A program made the translations under genes and the position numbers. Below, in pieces: positions 25,693 to 33,795 of a stretch of 64,000 nucleotides of DNA. Under the pieces are notes generated by a model. It was given only the letters and a program-made list of their open reading frames with translations, searched no databases and was not told where the DNA came from. Origin of the DNA: Arcicella rigui (lineage in GTDB: Bacteria; Bacteroidota; Bacteroidia; Cytophagales; Spirosomataceae). Each line of letters begins with the position of its first letter. Within the stretch, counting starts at the first letter, position 1. The stretch lies in assembly GCF_034929435.1 (NCBI RefSeq), contig NZ_JAYFUM010000012.1:93842-157841 (forward strand). Reading direction: 5' to 3'.

Positions 25693-28500
25693 ATGAAAAA
25701 AAGTATTGCTGCCTTTGCCCTTTTCCTATTTACTGCTTCTCAAATATTTGCTCAATCTCCTGTGAATGGTGAAGTTCGAGAAATTCTTTCACAAAAACCT
25801 TTAAAAAGTGCTTATGTGAGTTTGGTTTCTTTGATGGATTCTACCAGAAAAAGAATGGTGACAACCAACGACCAAGGAAAATTTCAGTTTCCACAAATAA
25901 GAAGAGGCAACTATTCGCTCAGAGTAAGTTTTGTGGGTTTCAAAGAGTATCGCCAAAACATTAGCATTACGGGCGAAGCCATGACCATTCCGCCGATTTT
26001 ATTAGAAGAAGATAGCCAAACCTTGAACGAAGTAAAAGTAGTAGGACAAGTAGCGGGCGTTATTCAAAAGAAAGATACTTTGCAGTTCAACGCTCGTGCC
26101 TACAAAGTGAATCCTGATGCAAATGCCGATGAACTTATTGAAAAATTGCCCGGTGCAGTAGTGGAAAATGGTAAAATGCAGATTCAAGGCGAAGAAGTAA
26201 AACAAGTAATGATTGATGGAAAACTTTTCTTCGGAAAAGATGCTACCGCAGCCATGAAAAATATTCCAGCCGAAGTAATTGATAAAATTCAGGTTTTTGA
26301 CCAGCTCAGTGAACAATCTCAATTAACTGGTCTCGACGATGGAAATACCACAAAAACTGTCAATATCACTACTCGCCCCGATATGCGAAATGGCGTTTTT
26401 GGGCGAAATGCAGCAGGAATTGGCACAAATGATACTTATAAAGTAAATTCAAGTATCAATCGTTTCAAAGGAAATAGCCGTTTTACCGCTTTGTTTCAGT
26501 CGAATAATATCAATGAACAAAATTTTTCTTCTGAAGATTTAATTGGCGTTTCCAGTGGCTCAGCACAAACCCGAAGAGGTGGCGGAGGCGGTGGACAAGG
26601 CGGAGGTGGCGGTCAGGCTGGCGGAGGTATGAATAATACCAGTAATTTTTTAGTCAATAATCAGCCCGGTTATAATAAAACCAATGCTTTGGGTTTGAAT
26701 TACTCTAATGAATGGGGAACAAAATTGAAATTTCAAGGCAGTTATTTCTTGAATCAATCAAATAATTCATTGATTGAAAATACTTATCAGCAATATATTC
26801 AAAGCAATAATGCTGGACAAACCTATTCAGAAACAAGTAATTCAAGTACAAAAAGTTTGAACCATCGTGCCTATTTTAGATTGGAGTACAAAATTGATGA
26901 TAATAATTCTTTAGTAATGACTCCCAACTTGAGCATTCAAAATACGGATGTTACTTCGGGTTATTCGGGTGTCACAAGTTTGAAAGATACCAAACTCAAT
27001 GAAGTTTCTAACCTAAATGTCAGTAATAACAATGCCATTAATTTTTCAAATAATATTTTGTTCAGACACCGTTTTGCCAAAATGGGCAGAGCTTTAACCT
27101 TAAATGTTTCAACTACTTATAATGATAAAAATGCCGATAATTTGCTGAAATCTACCAATTTGTATTATGGCACAAATCCTTCATCAAGAATATTAAATCA
27201 AAGTTCGCATACTGATGCCAGCGGTTGGGGCTTATCGACTAATTTGAGCTATTCAGAACCGATAAGTAAACAAAGTGCGGTTTTTCTGAATTCAAGTTTT
27301 GGTTATAACCAAAGTCAGTCAGAGAAGTATGCCTATAATTTTACAGATGCCGAACAGGTTTATAATCAATTAGATACGCTTTTGAGCAACGTTTTTAGTA
27401 GTAATTATTATACTTATCGGGTTGGTACAGGTTTTCGTCAGTTTTCACGAACTTTGAATATTTCTTCCGAAATCCGTTATCAGAATACTCAACTTATGAA
27501 CGAGCAAGTATTTCCGAAAGAATATCATCTTGATAGAAGTTTTAATAATATTTTACCATCGTTTTCATTGCGATACAATATTAGTGGCAACGCAAAATCG
27601 CTTCGCTTTAATTATCAAACCCAAACCCAACAACCCAGCGTAAGCCAGTTGCAAGAAGTAGTAAACAATAATAATCCTTTGCGACTTTCAACGGGTAATT
27701 CGGCTTTAAAACAAGAGTATCAGCATCAACTTTCGCTTCGTTACACGGCTACAAGTCCGACGACCTTCTCAAATTTTGTTACTTTAATGAGTGCCAGTTT
27801 TGTGATGGGTAATATCACCAATAGTAGTTTTATCGCTTCAAAAGATACGATTATTTCAAAAGATATTGTCTTGAAAACGGGTTCGCAGTTGTCTCGTCCA
27901 GTCAATTTAGATGGACAATATTCTATTAGAGGATTTATGTCTTACGGTTTTCCTGTAAAGGCAATTAAGTCGAATATAAATTCAAACATCACGGCTAATT
28001 TTTCTCGTACACCCGGTTTGGTCAATAATGTAATGAACTATTCAGATTCACAGAAATATACTTTTGGCTTGGTGCTAAGTAGCAATATTAGCGAAAAGAT
28101 AGACTTTACAATTTCATCGAACTCGAATATCAATTATGTGCAGAATACCATTTCTACCAATCTGAATAATAATTATTTCAATCAAAATCTGAAAATTCGT
28201 TTGAATATTATCATCGGTAAAGGTTTTGTCTTTAATACAGACGCAACACATTTTTCATATTCAGGTTTGTCGTCGAGCTACAATCAAAAATATACTTTAT
28301 GGAATATGGCTGTGGCAAAGAAATTATTTGAAAAACAGCAAGGAGAAGTACGATTGTCGGTTTTTGATTTATTGAAACAAAACACAAGTATTCAAAGAAA
28401 TATCACAACTACTTATATCGAAGACGTGCAGTCGAATGTATTACAACAATATTTTATGCTGACGTTTAGCTATAACTTGAAGAAATATTGGAAAAGCTGA
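25693..28500 (+). CDS. TonB-receptor-like outer membrane beta-barrel protein
   Basis: A 935-residue outer-membrane protein. Signal peptide about 1-21 (ends SQIFAQ). A carboxypeptidase-regulatory-like beta-sandwich occupies about 22-105 (VNGEVREILSQKPLKSAYVS). A plug-like region follows (about 115-230; ADELIEKLPGAVVENGKMQI, MIDGKLFFGKDATAAMKNIP). After it comes a Gly-rich stretch near 297-315 (RRGGGGGGQGGGGG), then a long barrel rich in alternating Asn, Ser and aromatic residues ending in YNLKKYWKS. This is the outer-membrane-barrel family 3 layout. No SusD partner is adjacent, so it is unlikely to be a classical SusC; cargo unknown. Confidence 0.85.
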   Translation: MKKSIAAFALFLFTASQIFAQSPVNGEVREILSQKPLKSAYVSLVSLMDSTRKRMVTTNDQGKFQFPQIRRGNYSLRVSFVGFKEYRQNISITGEAMTIPPILLEEDSQTLNEVKVVGQVAGVIQKKDTLQFNARAYKVNPDANADELIEKLPGAVVENGKMQIQGEEVKQVMIDGKLFFGKDATAAMKNIPAEVIDKIQVFDQLSEQSQLTGLDDGNTTKTVNITTRPDMRNGVFGRNAAGIGTNDTYKVNSSINRFKGNSRFTALFQSNNINEQNFSSEDLIGVSSGSAQTRRGGGGGGQGGGGGQAGGGMNNTSNFLVNNQPGYNKTNALGLNYSNEWGTKLKFQGSYFLNQSNNSLIENTYQQYIQSNNAGQTYSETSNSSTKSLNHRAYFRLEYKIDDNNSLVMTPNLSIQNTDVTSGYSGVTSLKDTKLNEVSNLNVSNNNAINFSNNILFRHRFAKMGRALTLNVSTTYNDKNADNLLKSTNLYYGTNPSSRILNQSSHTDASGWGLSTNLSYSEPISKQSAVFLNSSFGYNQSQSEKYAYNFTDAEQVYNQLDTLLSNVFSSNYYTYRVGTGFRQFSRTLNISSEIRYQNTQLMNEQVFPKEYHLDRSFNNILPSFSLRYNISGNAKSLRFNYQTQTQQPSVSQLQEVVNNNNPLRLSTGNSALKQEYQHQLSLRYTATSPTTFSNFVTLMSASFVMGNITNSSFIASKDTIISKDIVLKTGSQLSRPVNLDGQYSIRGFMSYGFPVKAIKSNINSNITANFSRTPGLVNNVMNYSDSQKYTFGLVLSSNISEKIDFTISSNSNINYVQNTISTNLNNNYFNQNLKIRLNIIIGKGFVFNTDATHFSYSGLSSSYNQKYTLWNMAVAKKLFEKQQGEVRLSVFDLLKQNTSIQRNITTTYIEDVQSNVLQQYFMLTFSYNLKKYWKS

Positions 28501-28511
28501 GGATAAGTAGA

Positions 28512-28684
28512 AGTTATGAATTTTGAATTATGAGATAAGATTTGCCTTATGGAATACACAGAGTAACACAGAGCATTTACAGAGAAAGACTATAAAATTA
28601 CTCTGTGGAACTCAGTACAAACTCTGTTTAACTCTGTGAATAAATCGACCTATCTCATAATTCATAATTCAAAACTCATAATTA
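28512..28684. repeat. nested inverted repeats between convergent genes
   Basis: Outer arms: AGTTATGAATTTTGAATTAT onward (28512-28537) and its complement at 28651-28684, the latter with an extra copy of the ATAATTC word. Inner arms: several ACAGAG/ACACAGAG words at 28555-28585, complemented by CTCTGT words at 28603-28640. The right arm reaches into the stop of the SDR gene. Confidence 0.65.
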
Positions 28685-29452
28685 ATAAGGTGAAGGCCCT
28701 ACCGAAGTCCAGCCACCGTCAACCACTACACTTTGTCCAGTGATTTGTCTGGAAAGCGGCGAAACCAAAAAGAGTGCGGCATTGGCAATATCTTGTACAG
28801 TTGAAGGTCGCCCAGTGGGTGTAATTCTCGACCAAGTTTCTAAATAATTGGTATCGCTCAAAGTACGTTCGGTTAAAGTTGCTCCCGGTGCAACGGTATT
28901 GATATTGATTTGAAAAGGCGATAAATCTACCACCAAATTTTTGGCTAATTGTTCAATTCCTGCTTTGGTCATGCCATAAGCAGCTAAGTATTTATGAGCT
29001 TGATGCCCCGTTACGGAAGAAGTCAGCAAAACACTTCCGCCATTTCCTTGAGCAATCATTTCTTTTGTGACGGCTTGCGTAAGGAAAAAAGTACCGAAGA
29101 GATTTACTTGTAAAATTTTTTGCATGGATTCGGGTTGATATTCCCAAAAATCCCCAAAAGTAGTAATGCCAGCGTTGGCAATCAGGATATCTATTTTGCC
29201 AAAAATATCTATGGTTTTCTTTACTAATGCTTGAATAGTTGCCAATTCTGAAACGTCTCCGACAAATTTTTCACAAATTCCCCCATCAGCTTGAATCGTG
29301 GCAACAGCAGTACTTGCTAAAGCTTCGTCCATGTCGTTGAGCATTACTTTTGCTCCAGCTTGGGTCAATTGTTTGGCAATTTCAAAGCCAATACCGATTC
29401 CAGCACCTGTAACAATGGCAACTTGATGATTAAAAAGATGATTAATTATCAT
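28682..29452 (-). CDS. short-chain dehydrogenase/reductase (SDR)
   Basis: A 256-residue classical SDR. The cofactor motif is TGAGIGIGFEIAKQL (about 15-29), then NDMDE after beta 2, NAGI (about 93-96), SSVTGHQ with the catalytic Ser, and YGMTK with the catalytic Tyr and Lys. The C-terminal DIANAALFLVSPLSRQITGQ and VVDGGWTS are standard. NAD(P)-dependent oxidation or reduction of an unknown alcohol or ketone. Its start lies 11 bp inside the end of the upstream CarboxypepD_reg-like gene, so the two are co-transcribed. Confidence 0.92.
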   Translation of the reverse strand: MIINHLFNHQVAIVTGAGIGIGFEIAKQLTQAGAKVMLNDMDEALASTAVATIQADGGICEKFVGDVSELATIQALVKKTIDIFGKIDILIANAGITTFGDFWEYQPESMQKILQVNLFGTFFLTQAVTKEMIAQGNGGSVLLTSSVTGHQAHKYLAAYGMTKAGIEQLAKNLVVDLSPFQININTVAPGATLTERTLSDTNYLETWSRITPTGRPSTVQDIANAALFLVSPLSRQITGQSVVVDGGWTSVGPSPY

Positions 29453-30551
29453 TGTTTTGGTTTTCTTGTGGTTCTAATTCATAGTCGGAGGGAAGAGCCA
29501 TGCCAATTCTGTAATTTCCCATACTTCCCGAAAATTTGATGGCATGAGGCGAAATTAATTCTCCTTGCTGAGTTAAATATTTTAATTCTTGGTTGGTTGG
29601 CTCAATTCTCGTGAATTCATGGTGCATAGTTCTGTACCTAAAATTGGGAAAATCGTTGAATTTTCCGAGATACACCACTTCCAATGTTTTGTTGAGATGC
29701 AGGATAAATTGATGATTGGCAGAATCTGCTTCAACCATTTTATCAAGATTTACCTGATAAGTGGGATTGCTATATTTTTCATAAAAATTGTTGGGCATAA
29801 AACTCAGCGTAGTGTCTTTGATGACTTGAAACTGATTTTTTTCTACTTGATGCGTAATCAAAGATTTGAAAAAATGATTTGGCGAACCCAAATAGGCTTC
29901 TCTTCGATTTTTATTCCATAAACTTTGCTCTTTTTCATGCTCGGCTTTTAGGGCTTCAAAGCGTGTAATGCCCATATAAAACATATCTCCGTTTGACTGA
30001 TACGTGAATTCTTGAAGCATACAAATTACTTTATAGCCTAATTTTTTATTCAAAATCACGATAGGTTCGGCACAACTTGCTTTCAAAATATTATCTTCCC
30101 AAGTTAGCCGAATGGCGTTTTTATTTTCAATATCATAAAAATCACTGTTGGGATTTACGCCCAGAAATTCTCGCTTGAAAGTCTTGAAATCTCTTAGCCA
30201 TTTTTTACTTCTTTTCTCTTCTATTTTTACTTCTAAGAGTTCTTTGCTGATGGGTTCTAATTTGAAAGTGAGGGTTTTAGCGTGCAATTGTTTGGTTTCA
30301 AAAGTAGCACTGATAGGAGCGTAGCCAATAAATGATGCACCGATTTTGATTGTACCAAAAGGGACTTGAAAACTAAATTCTCCACGTTCGTTCGTACTTG
30401 TGCCAATCGACGAACCTACTACAAAAACCGTGGCAAAGGGAAGTATTTCGTTGGTTTCTGCATCAATCACTCTTCCTTTGATTAACTCCTGAGCCATCAT
30501 TGCTTTGGAGCAAAGAATTAGAAAAAGTATTTGAAAAACATATTTTTTCAT
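29442..30551 (-). CDS. carboxypeptidase-regulatory-like domain protein, secreted
   Basis: A 369-residue exported protein. Signal peptide about 1-20 (ends AMMAQ). A CarboxypepD_reg-like beta sandwich occupies about 24-110 (IKGRVIDAETNEILPFATVF, GTSTNERGEFSF, ISATFE). A C-terminal region of about 250 residues follows with no family I recognise; it includes IRLTWEDNILKASCAEPIVI and TMHHEFTRIEPTNQELKYL. The same N-domain is found on TonB-dependent receptors, but no plug or barrel is present, so this is a stand-alone surface protein. Overlaps the SDR gene by 11 bp. Confidence 0.75.
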   Translation of the reverse strand: MKKYVFQILFLILCSKAMMAQELIKGRVIDAETNEILPFATVFVVGSSIGTSTNERGEFSFQVPFGTIKIGASFIGYAPISATFETKQLHAKTLTFKLEPISKELLEVKIEEKRSKKWLRDFKTFKREFLGVNPNSDFYDIENKNAIRLTWEDNILKASCAEPIVILNKKLGYKVICMLQEFTYQSNGDMFYMGITRFEALKAEHEKEQSLWNKNRREAYLGSPNHFFKSLITHQVEKNQFQVIKDTTLSFMPNNFYEKYSNPTYQVNLDKMVEADSANHQFILHLNKTLEVVYLGKFNDFPNFRYRTMHHEFTRIEPTNQELKYLTQQGELISPHAIKFSGSMGNYRIGMALPSDYELEPQENQNNDN

Positions 30552-30744
30552 CTGAGATTTAAACCAAGGATTGTATTTTCAAAGATACATTTTATGTTTT
30601 AAATGCCTGTTCTGTTTCATTCAGATTAATCTTTGTAGCCAGTTTTTTATCGAAAATTTAATGCGTTTTCATTTTTAAAATGAGTCGAAAATACCGACCT
30701 TTCGTGATAAATTTTAATATCAATTCTTTAACATCCTTTCAAAA

Positions 30745-31035
30745 ATGAATATTTACCTCACAGCTATCGTAAGAAGCAAGCCTGAAAAAGTAGAAGAACT
30801 GAAAGCTCAATTACAGCAATTGGTTGTTGAGTCGAGAAAAGAAGCCGCTTGTATTCAATACGATTTACATCAGTCAATCGAAGAAAGTACTCTTTTTACT
30901 TTCCATGAAATTTGGGAGAGTTACGAAGGATTAATGTTGCACGACCAACAACCACATATCAAAGCTTTTGGTTTGGTGGCAGATGAGTTATTGGATGGCC
31001 CAGTGAAGATTATTAGAGCGAGTAAAGTGGATTAG
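30745..31035 (+). CDS. antibiotic biosynthesis monooxygenase (ABM) domain protein
   Basis: A 96-residue ABM-fold protein, a dimeric alpha+beta barrel. MNIYLTAIVRSKPEKVEELK at the start, CIQYDLHQSIEE and FHEIWESYEGLMLH are typical, and the closing strand is KIIRASKV. Members include quinone monooxygenases such as YgiN. The His and Trp positions are consistent with the family, but the substrate is unknown. Single-gene plus-strand unit, divergent from the secreted protein upstream; a repeat block follows. Confidence 0.88.
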   Translation: MNIYLTAIVRSKPEKVEELKAQLQQLVVESRKEAACIQYDLHQSIEESTLFTFHEIWESYEGLMLHDQQPHIKAFGLVADELLDGPVKIIRASKVD

Positions 31036-31416
31036 GGATTTGAGATTTCGGATTTCGGATTTTTTTTGCTTTCGGATTTCGGTCATCAGATTTCGGCTTT
31101 TGGGTTTTAGGCATTGTTTTCTGATGTCGGTCGTCGGATTTCGGGTTTTAGATTTTTTCTTTTTTGAGTTTTTAAAGTGAATATATAAGATAACTCAAAC
31201 TCAAAAACCAAAATTCTAAATCCCAAATCCAAAGACCGACATCCGAAAGCAAAAAACAAATCCGATATCCGAAGACCGACATCCGAAAGCAAAAAACAAA
31301 TCCGATATCCGAAGACCGACATCCGAAAGCAAAAAAACAAATCCGACATCCGAAGACCGACATCTGAAAGCAAAAAAACAAATCCGAAATCCGAAGACCG
31401 ATAGCCGACAGCTATT
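31036..31416. repeat. 40-41-bp tandem repeat and inverted counterpart between convergent genes
   Basis: From 31233 to 31410, four units of 40-41 bp begin with AGACCGACATCCGAAAGCAA and end with ATCCGA; starts at 31233, 31273, 31313, 31354, with a fifth partial unit at 31395. The left half (31036-31155) carries the complementary words (TTTCGGATTTCGG, GCTTTCGGATTTCGG), so the block can fold back on itself. No credible gene; reading frames through it are by-products of the repeat. Confidence 0.85.
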
Positions 31417-33399
31417 TTATTTCTTCAAATACTTCCCAAACCATTTCAAATAACGCTCAAAGCGGTCGATTTGGAAAATGGGATTGGTAATACCGTGAAA
31501 TTGTCCGGGATAAATAATCAATTCTGTTGGAATTCCCACCGATTTAAAGGCTTGATACATCTGTTCACTACCAACCGCAGGAACGTTGAAATCGCTTTCG
31601 CCCACCATAAACTGTGTTGGTGTTTTGATTTTTTCTACTTTAAAAAACGGATAAGAAAGATTAATATATTTATCCACATTTTTCCAAGGAGCACCCAATT
31701 CATGCTCGTATTGAAGAATATACTGGTCGTTGCCATACATAGAAAGTACCAAAGCAACCCCTGCACCACTTGCAGCCACTTTAAAACGAGTATCCGTTGC
31801 AATGGTATAATCTGTCAAGATTCCGCCATAACTCCAGCCCCCAATCCCCAATTTTTCAGGGTCGGCAATTCCTTTTTGAACCAAATGGTCGCAAGCTCCT
31901 AAAATATCCATTACTTCTTTATTCCCCCAATCGGCATAAATAGATTTACAATACGCCAAACCTCTACCATTTGAACCTCTATAATTAACAGCCACTACCG
32001 CATAACCAGCGGCAGCTAACATCTGGCGACTCAAATCAAAACTATACTCATCTTGTGCCACTGGCCCACCATGAATAAAGAAAATCGTCGGGAGTTTTTG
32101 CGAACTATTGGTATTAATGGGGGTAAAAAGTAAGTTAGAAACCAAAGTGCCATCTTTACTTTTTGAAGTAAAACCTTCCACTTTTGCCAAAGCCAAAGGT
32201 GCTAAGAAATCATCGTGATGCTTGGTAAGTTTACGGAGTGAAGCATTTTCTAAAACATACAATTCGGTAGGCGTGTAAGGATTACTCATACTGGTTAGAA
32301 AAGTTCCCGAAGGATGTCTTTCTAAAGAAGTACAGCTTTGTTCGCCTCCTAAAATTTTAGTCATTTTCCCATCTTTTGCATCGAATTGAGCAATGTAACG
32401 AGTTCTATCATCAACGACAAGTGCCATAATCGAAAGACCATCTTTTGCCCATTTGAGCGAAGCAATAGGGCGGTCCAAAGATTTTGTCAAGAGTTTGGGT
32501 TCGCCGCCTTCTTTCGAGACTACCGATAAAATGGCTTGGTCGTACATGATAAAATTTTCGGCAGAAGTAGTACGTAAATAGGCAATTTGCTGTCCGTCTG
32601 GACTCCAATTTGGAGCAAAATCTCTTCCAGCCCAAGTTGTAATTTGTTTAATATTACCATTTGGTTTAGCCTCCATCACGAAAATATCAGTATTTTCATT
32701 TTTATCTGGGTCTTCGGTATGATTACTCAAAAAGGCAATTTGTTTGCCATCTGGCGACCAAACGGGCGATTCTTCTTCAAAATTTCCTTTGGTTAAAGTA
32801 TCAATTTTTTTTGTTTCAATATCGAATAAATACAAATGTGTTGAGCTTCGGGTAATATAGCCTTCAACATCTTTTTTAAACTGAAAACGGTCAATAACGA
32901 TAGGTTTTGGAGCTTTTGATTTAGAAGTATCAGCCGAAACTTTGATAACCAAAGCAATTTTTTTCCCATCTGGCGACCAAGCATATTCTTCTAAATCCCC
33001 TTTTTTTAGGTCTGTTAATTGTTTTGCTTCGCCACCTCTTCTGTCCATTAACCAGATTTGACCACTGGTTAAACCATTTCTTGAAGAAACAAAAGACAAG
33101 TATTTCCCATCTGGACTCCAACGAGCTTGCGATTCGCCGTCAGGTGTGTGCGTGAGTTGAACGGTTTCTTTTCCATCCCACGAAACCATGTAAACATCGG
33201 CATTTCTTTTATTTTTGGCAGAATCAACCGTAGAAAGTGTGTAACTTACCCAGTTACCTTCTGGAGAAATTTTGGCATCTGAAATTGTTTTTAAACGATA
33301 AACATCAGAGGGTTTTAAGGGGCGTTTGGTTGTATTTTGTGCGGATAAATTGAAACTCGCCCAAAGACAAAGCGAGAGTAATAGTAAATGTTTTTTCAT
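31417..33399 (-). CDS. S9 family prolyl oligopeptidase-like peptidase
   Basis: A 660-residue exported serine peptidase. Signal peptide ends SFNLSAQ (about 21). An N-terminal beta-propeller of WD40/TolB-like repeats occupies about 30-385, with several WSPDGK motifs. The C-terminal alpha/beta-hydrolase carries Ser523 in GGWSYGG, Asp603 in GESDFNVP and His635 in GQFHGIT, a complete triad. FIHGGPVAQDEYSFD is the oxyanion region. It would trim oligopeptides in the periplasm, as DPP-IV/acylaminoacyl peptidase relatives do. Preceded by a 387-bp gap dominated by a 21-bp repeat array. Confidence 0.93.
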   Translation of the reverse strand: MKKHLLLLSLCLWASFNLSAQNTTKRPLKPSDVYRLKTISDAKISPEGNWVSYTLSTVDSAKNKRNADVYMVSWDGKETVQLTHTPDGESQARWSPDGKYLSFVSSRNGLTSGQIWLMDRRGGEAKQLTDLKKGDLEEYAWSPDGKKIALVIKVSADTSKSKAPKPIVIDRFQFKKDVEGYITRSSTHLYLFDIETKKIDTLTKGNFEEESPVWSPDGKQIAFLSNHTEDPDKNENTDIFVMEAKPNGNIKQITTWAGRDFAPNWSPDGQQIAYLRTTSAENFIMYDQAILSVVSKEGGEPKLLTKSLDRPIASLKWAKDGLSIMALVVDDRTRYIAQFDAKDGKMTKILGGEQSCTSLERHPSGTFLTSMSNPYTPTELYVLENASLRKLTKHHDDFLAPLALAKVEGFTSKSKDGTLVSNLLFTPINTNSSQKLPTIFFIHGGPVAQDEYSFDLSRQMLAAAGYAVVAVNYRGSNGRGLAYCKSIYADWGNKEVMDILGACDHLVQKGIADPEKLGIGGWSYGGILTDYTIATDTRFKVAASGAGVALVLSMYGNDQYILQYEHELGAPWKNVDKYINLSYPFFKVEKIKTPTQFMVGESDFNVPAVGSEQMYQAFKSVGIPTELIIYPGQFHGITNPIFQIDRFERYLKWFGKYLKK

Positions 33400-33786
33400 G
33401 TTGTTGTTGAAGATTTATGAATAAAATCGAAGATAAGAAAATTTCCCAAAGGATTTTTGAGAGAGATGAATTTTGAATTAGTACTTTATGAAAAATTCAA
33501 TTTGGTACAATTTCTTAAAACCGCAAGGGTTTGCCGTTACAACATCTGTTTACTGATACAGAGCATCGTTTTAGTACTCATGAGTCTCGTTTTAATACTC
33601 ATGAGTCTCGTTTTAATACTCATGAGTCTCGTTTTAATACTCGTGAGTATTGTTTTAGAACTCATGAGCATCGTTTTAGTACTCATGAGTCTCATTTTAG
33701 TACTTATGAGTCTCATTTTAGTACTTATGAGTATCGCTTTAATACTCATGAGCATCGTTTTGATACTCATGAGCATCATTTTGGTA
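33400..33786. other. intergenic gap containing the 21-bp array
   Basis: The gap between the S9 peptidase start and the dehydratase stop. The part nearest the peptidase (33400-33550) would be its promoter and leader; the rest is the phased 21-bp array. Reading frames through the array exist on both strands only because 21 is divisible by 3. Confidence 0.8.
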
Positions 33787-33795
33787 TTAATGAGA
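33555..33795. repeat. eleven phased 21-bp repeats centred on a palindrome
   Basis: The palindrome ACTCATGAGT or a near variant occurs at 33576, 33597, 33618, 33639, 33660, 33681, 33702, 33723, 33744, 33765 and 33786, exactly 21 bp apart each time. A decayed copy lies at 33555. Variants are ACTCGTGAGT, ACTCATGAGC, ACTTATGAGT and ATTAATGAGA. The linkers are GTTTTA/ATTTTA-like. The last copy contains the stop codon of the dehydratase gene. Confidence 0.95.

Noticed and set aside
31107..31381. Minus-strand frames of 69-88 codons with repeated CFRMSVFGYRICF-type peptides
   Set aside because: They lie wholly in the 40-bp tandem repeat and its flank; the two overlapping frames show similar peptides only because of the repeat.
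33555..33795. CRISPR-like array
   Set aside because: No unique spacers of similar length separate the repeats; linkers are short and alike. The 40-bp repeats at 31233 fail for the same reason. No cas genes.
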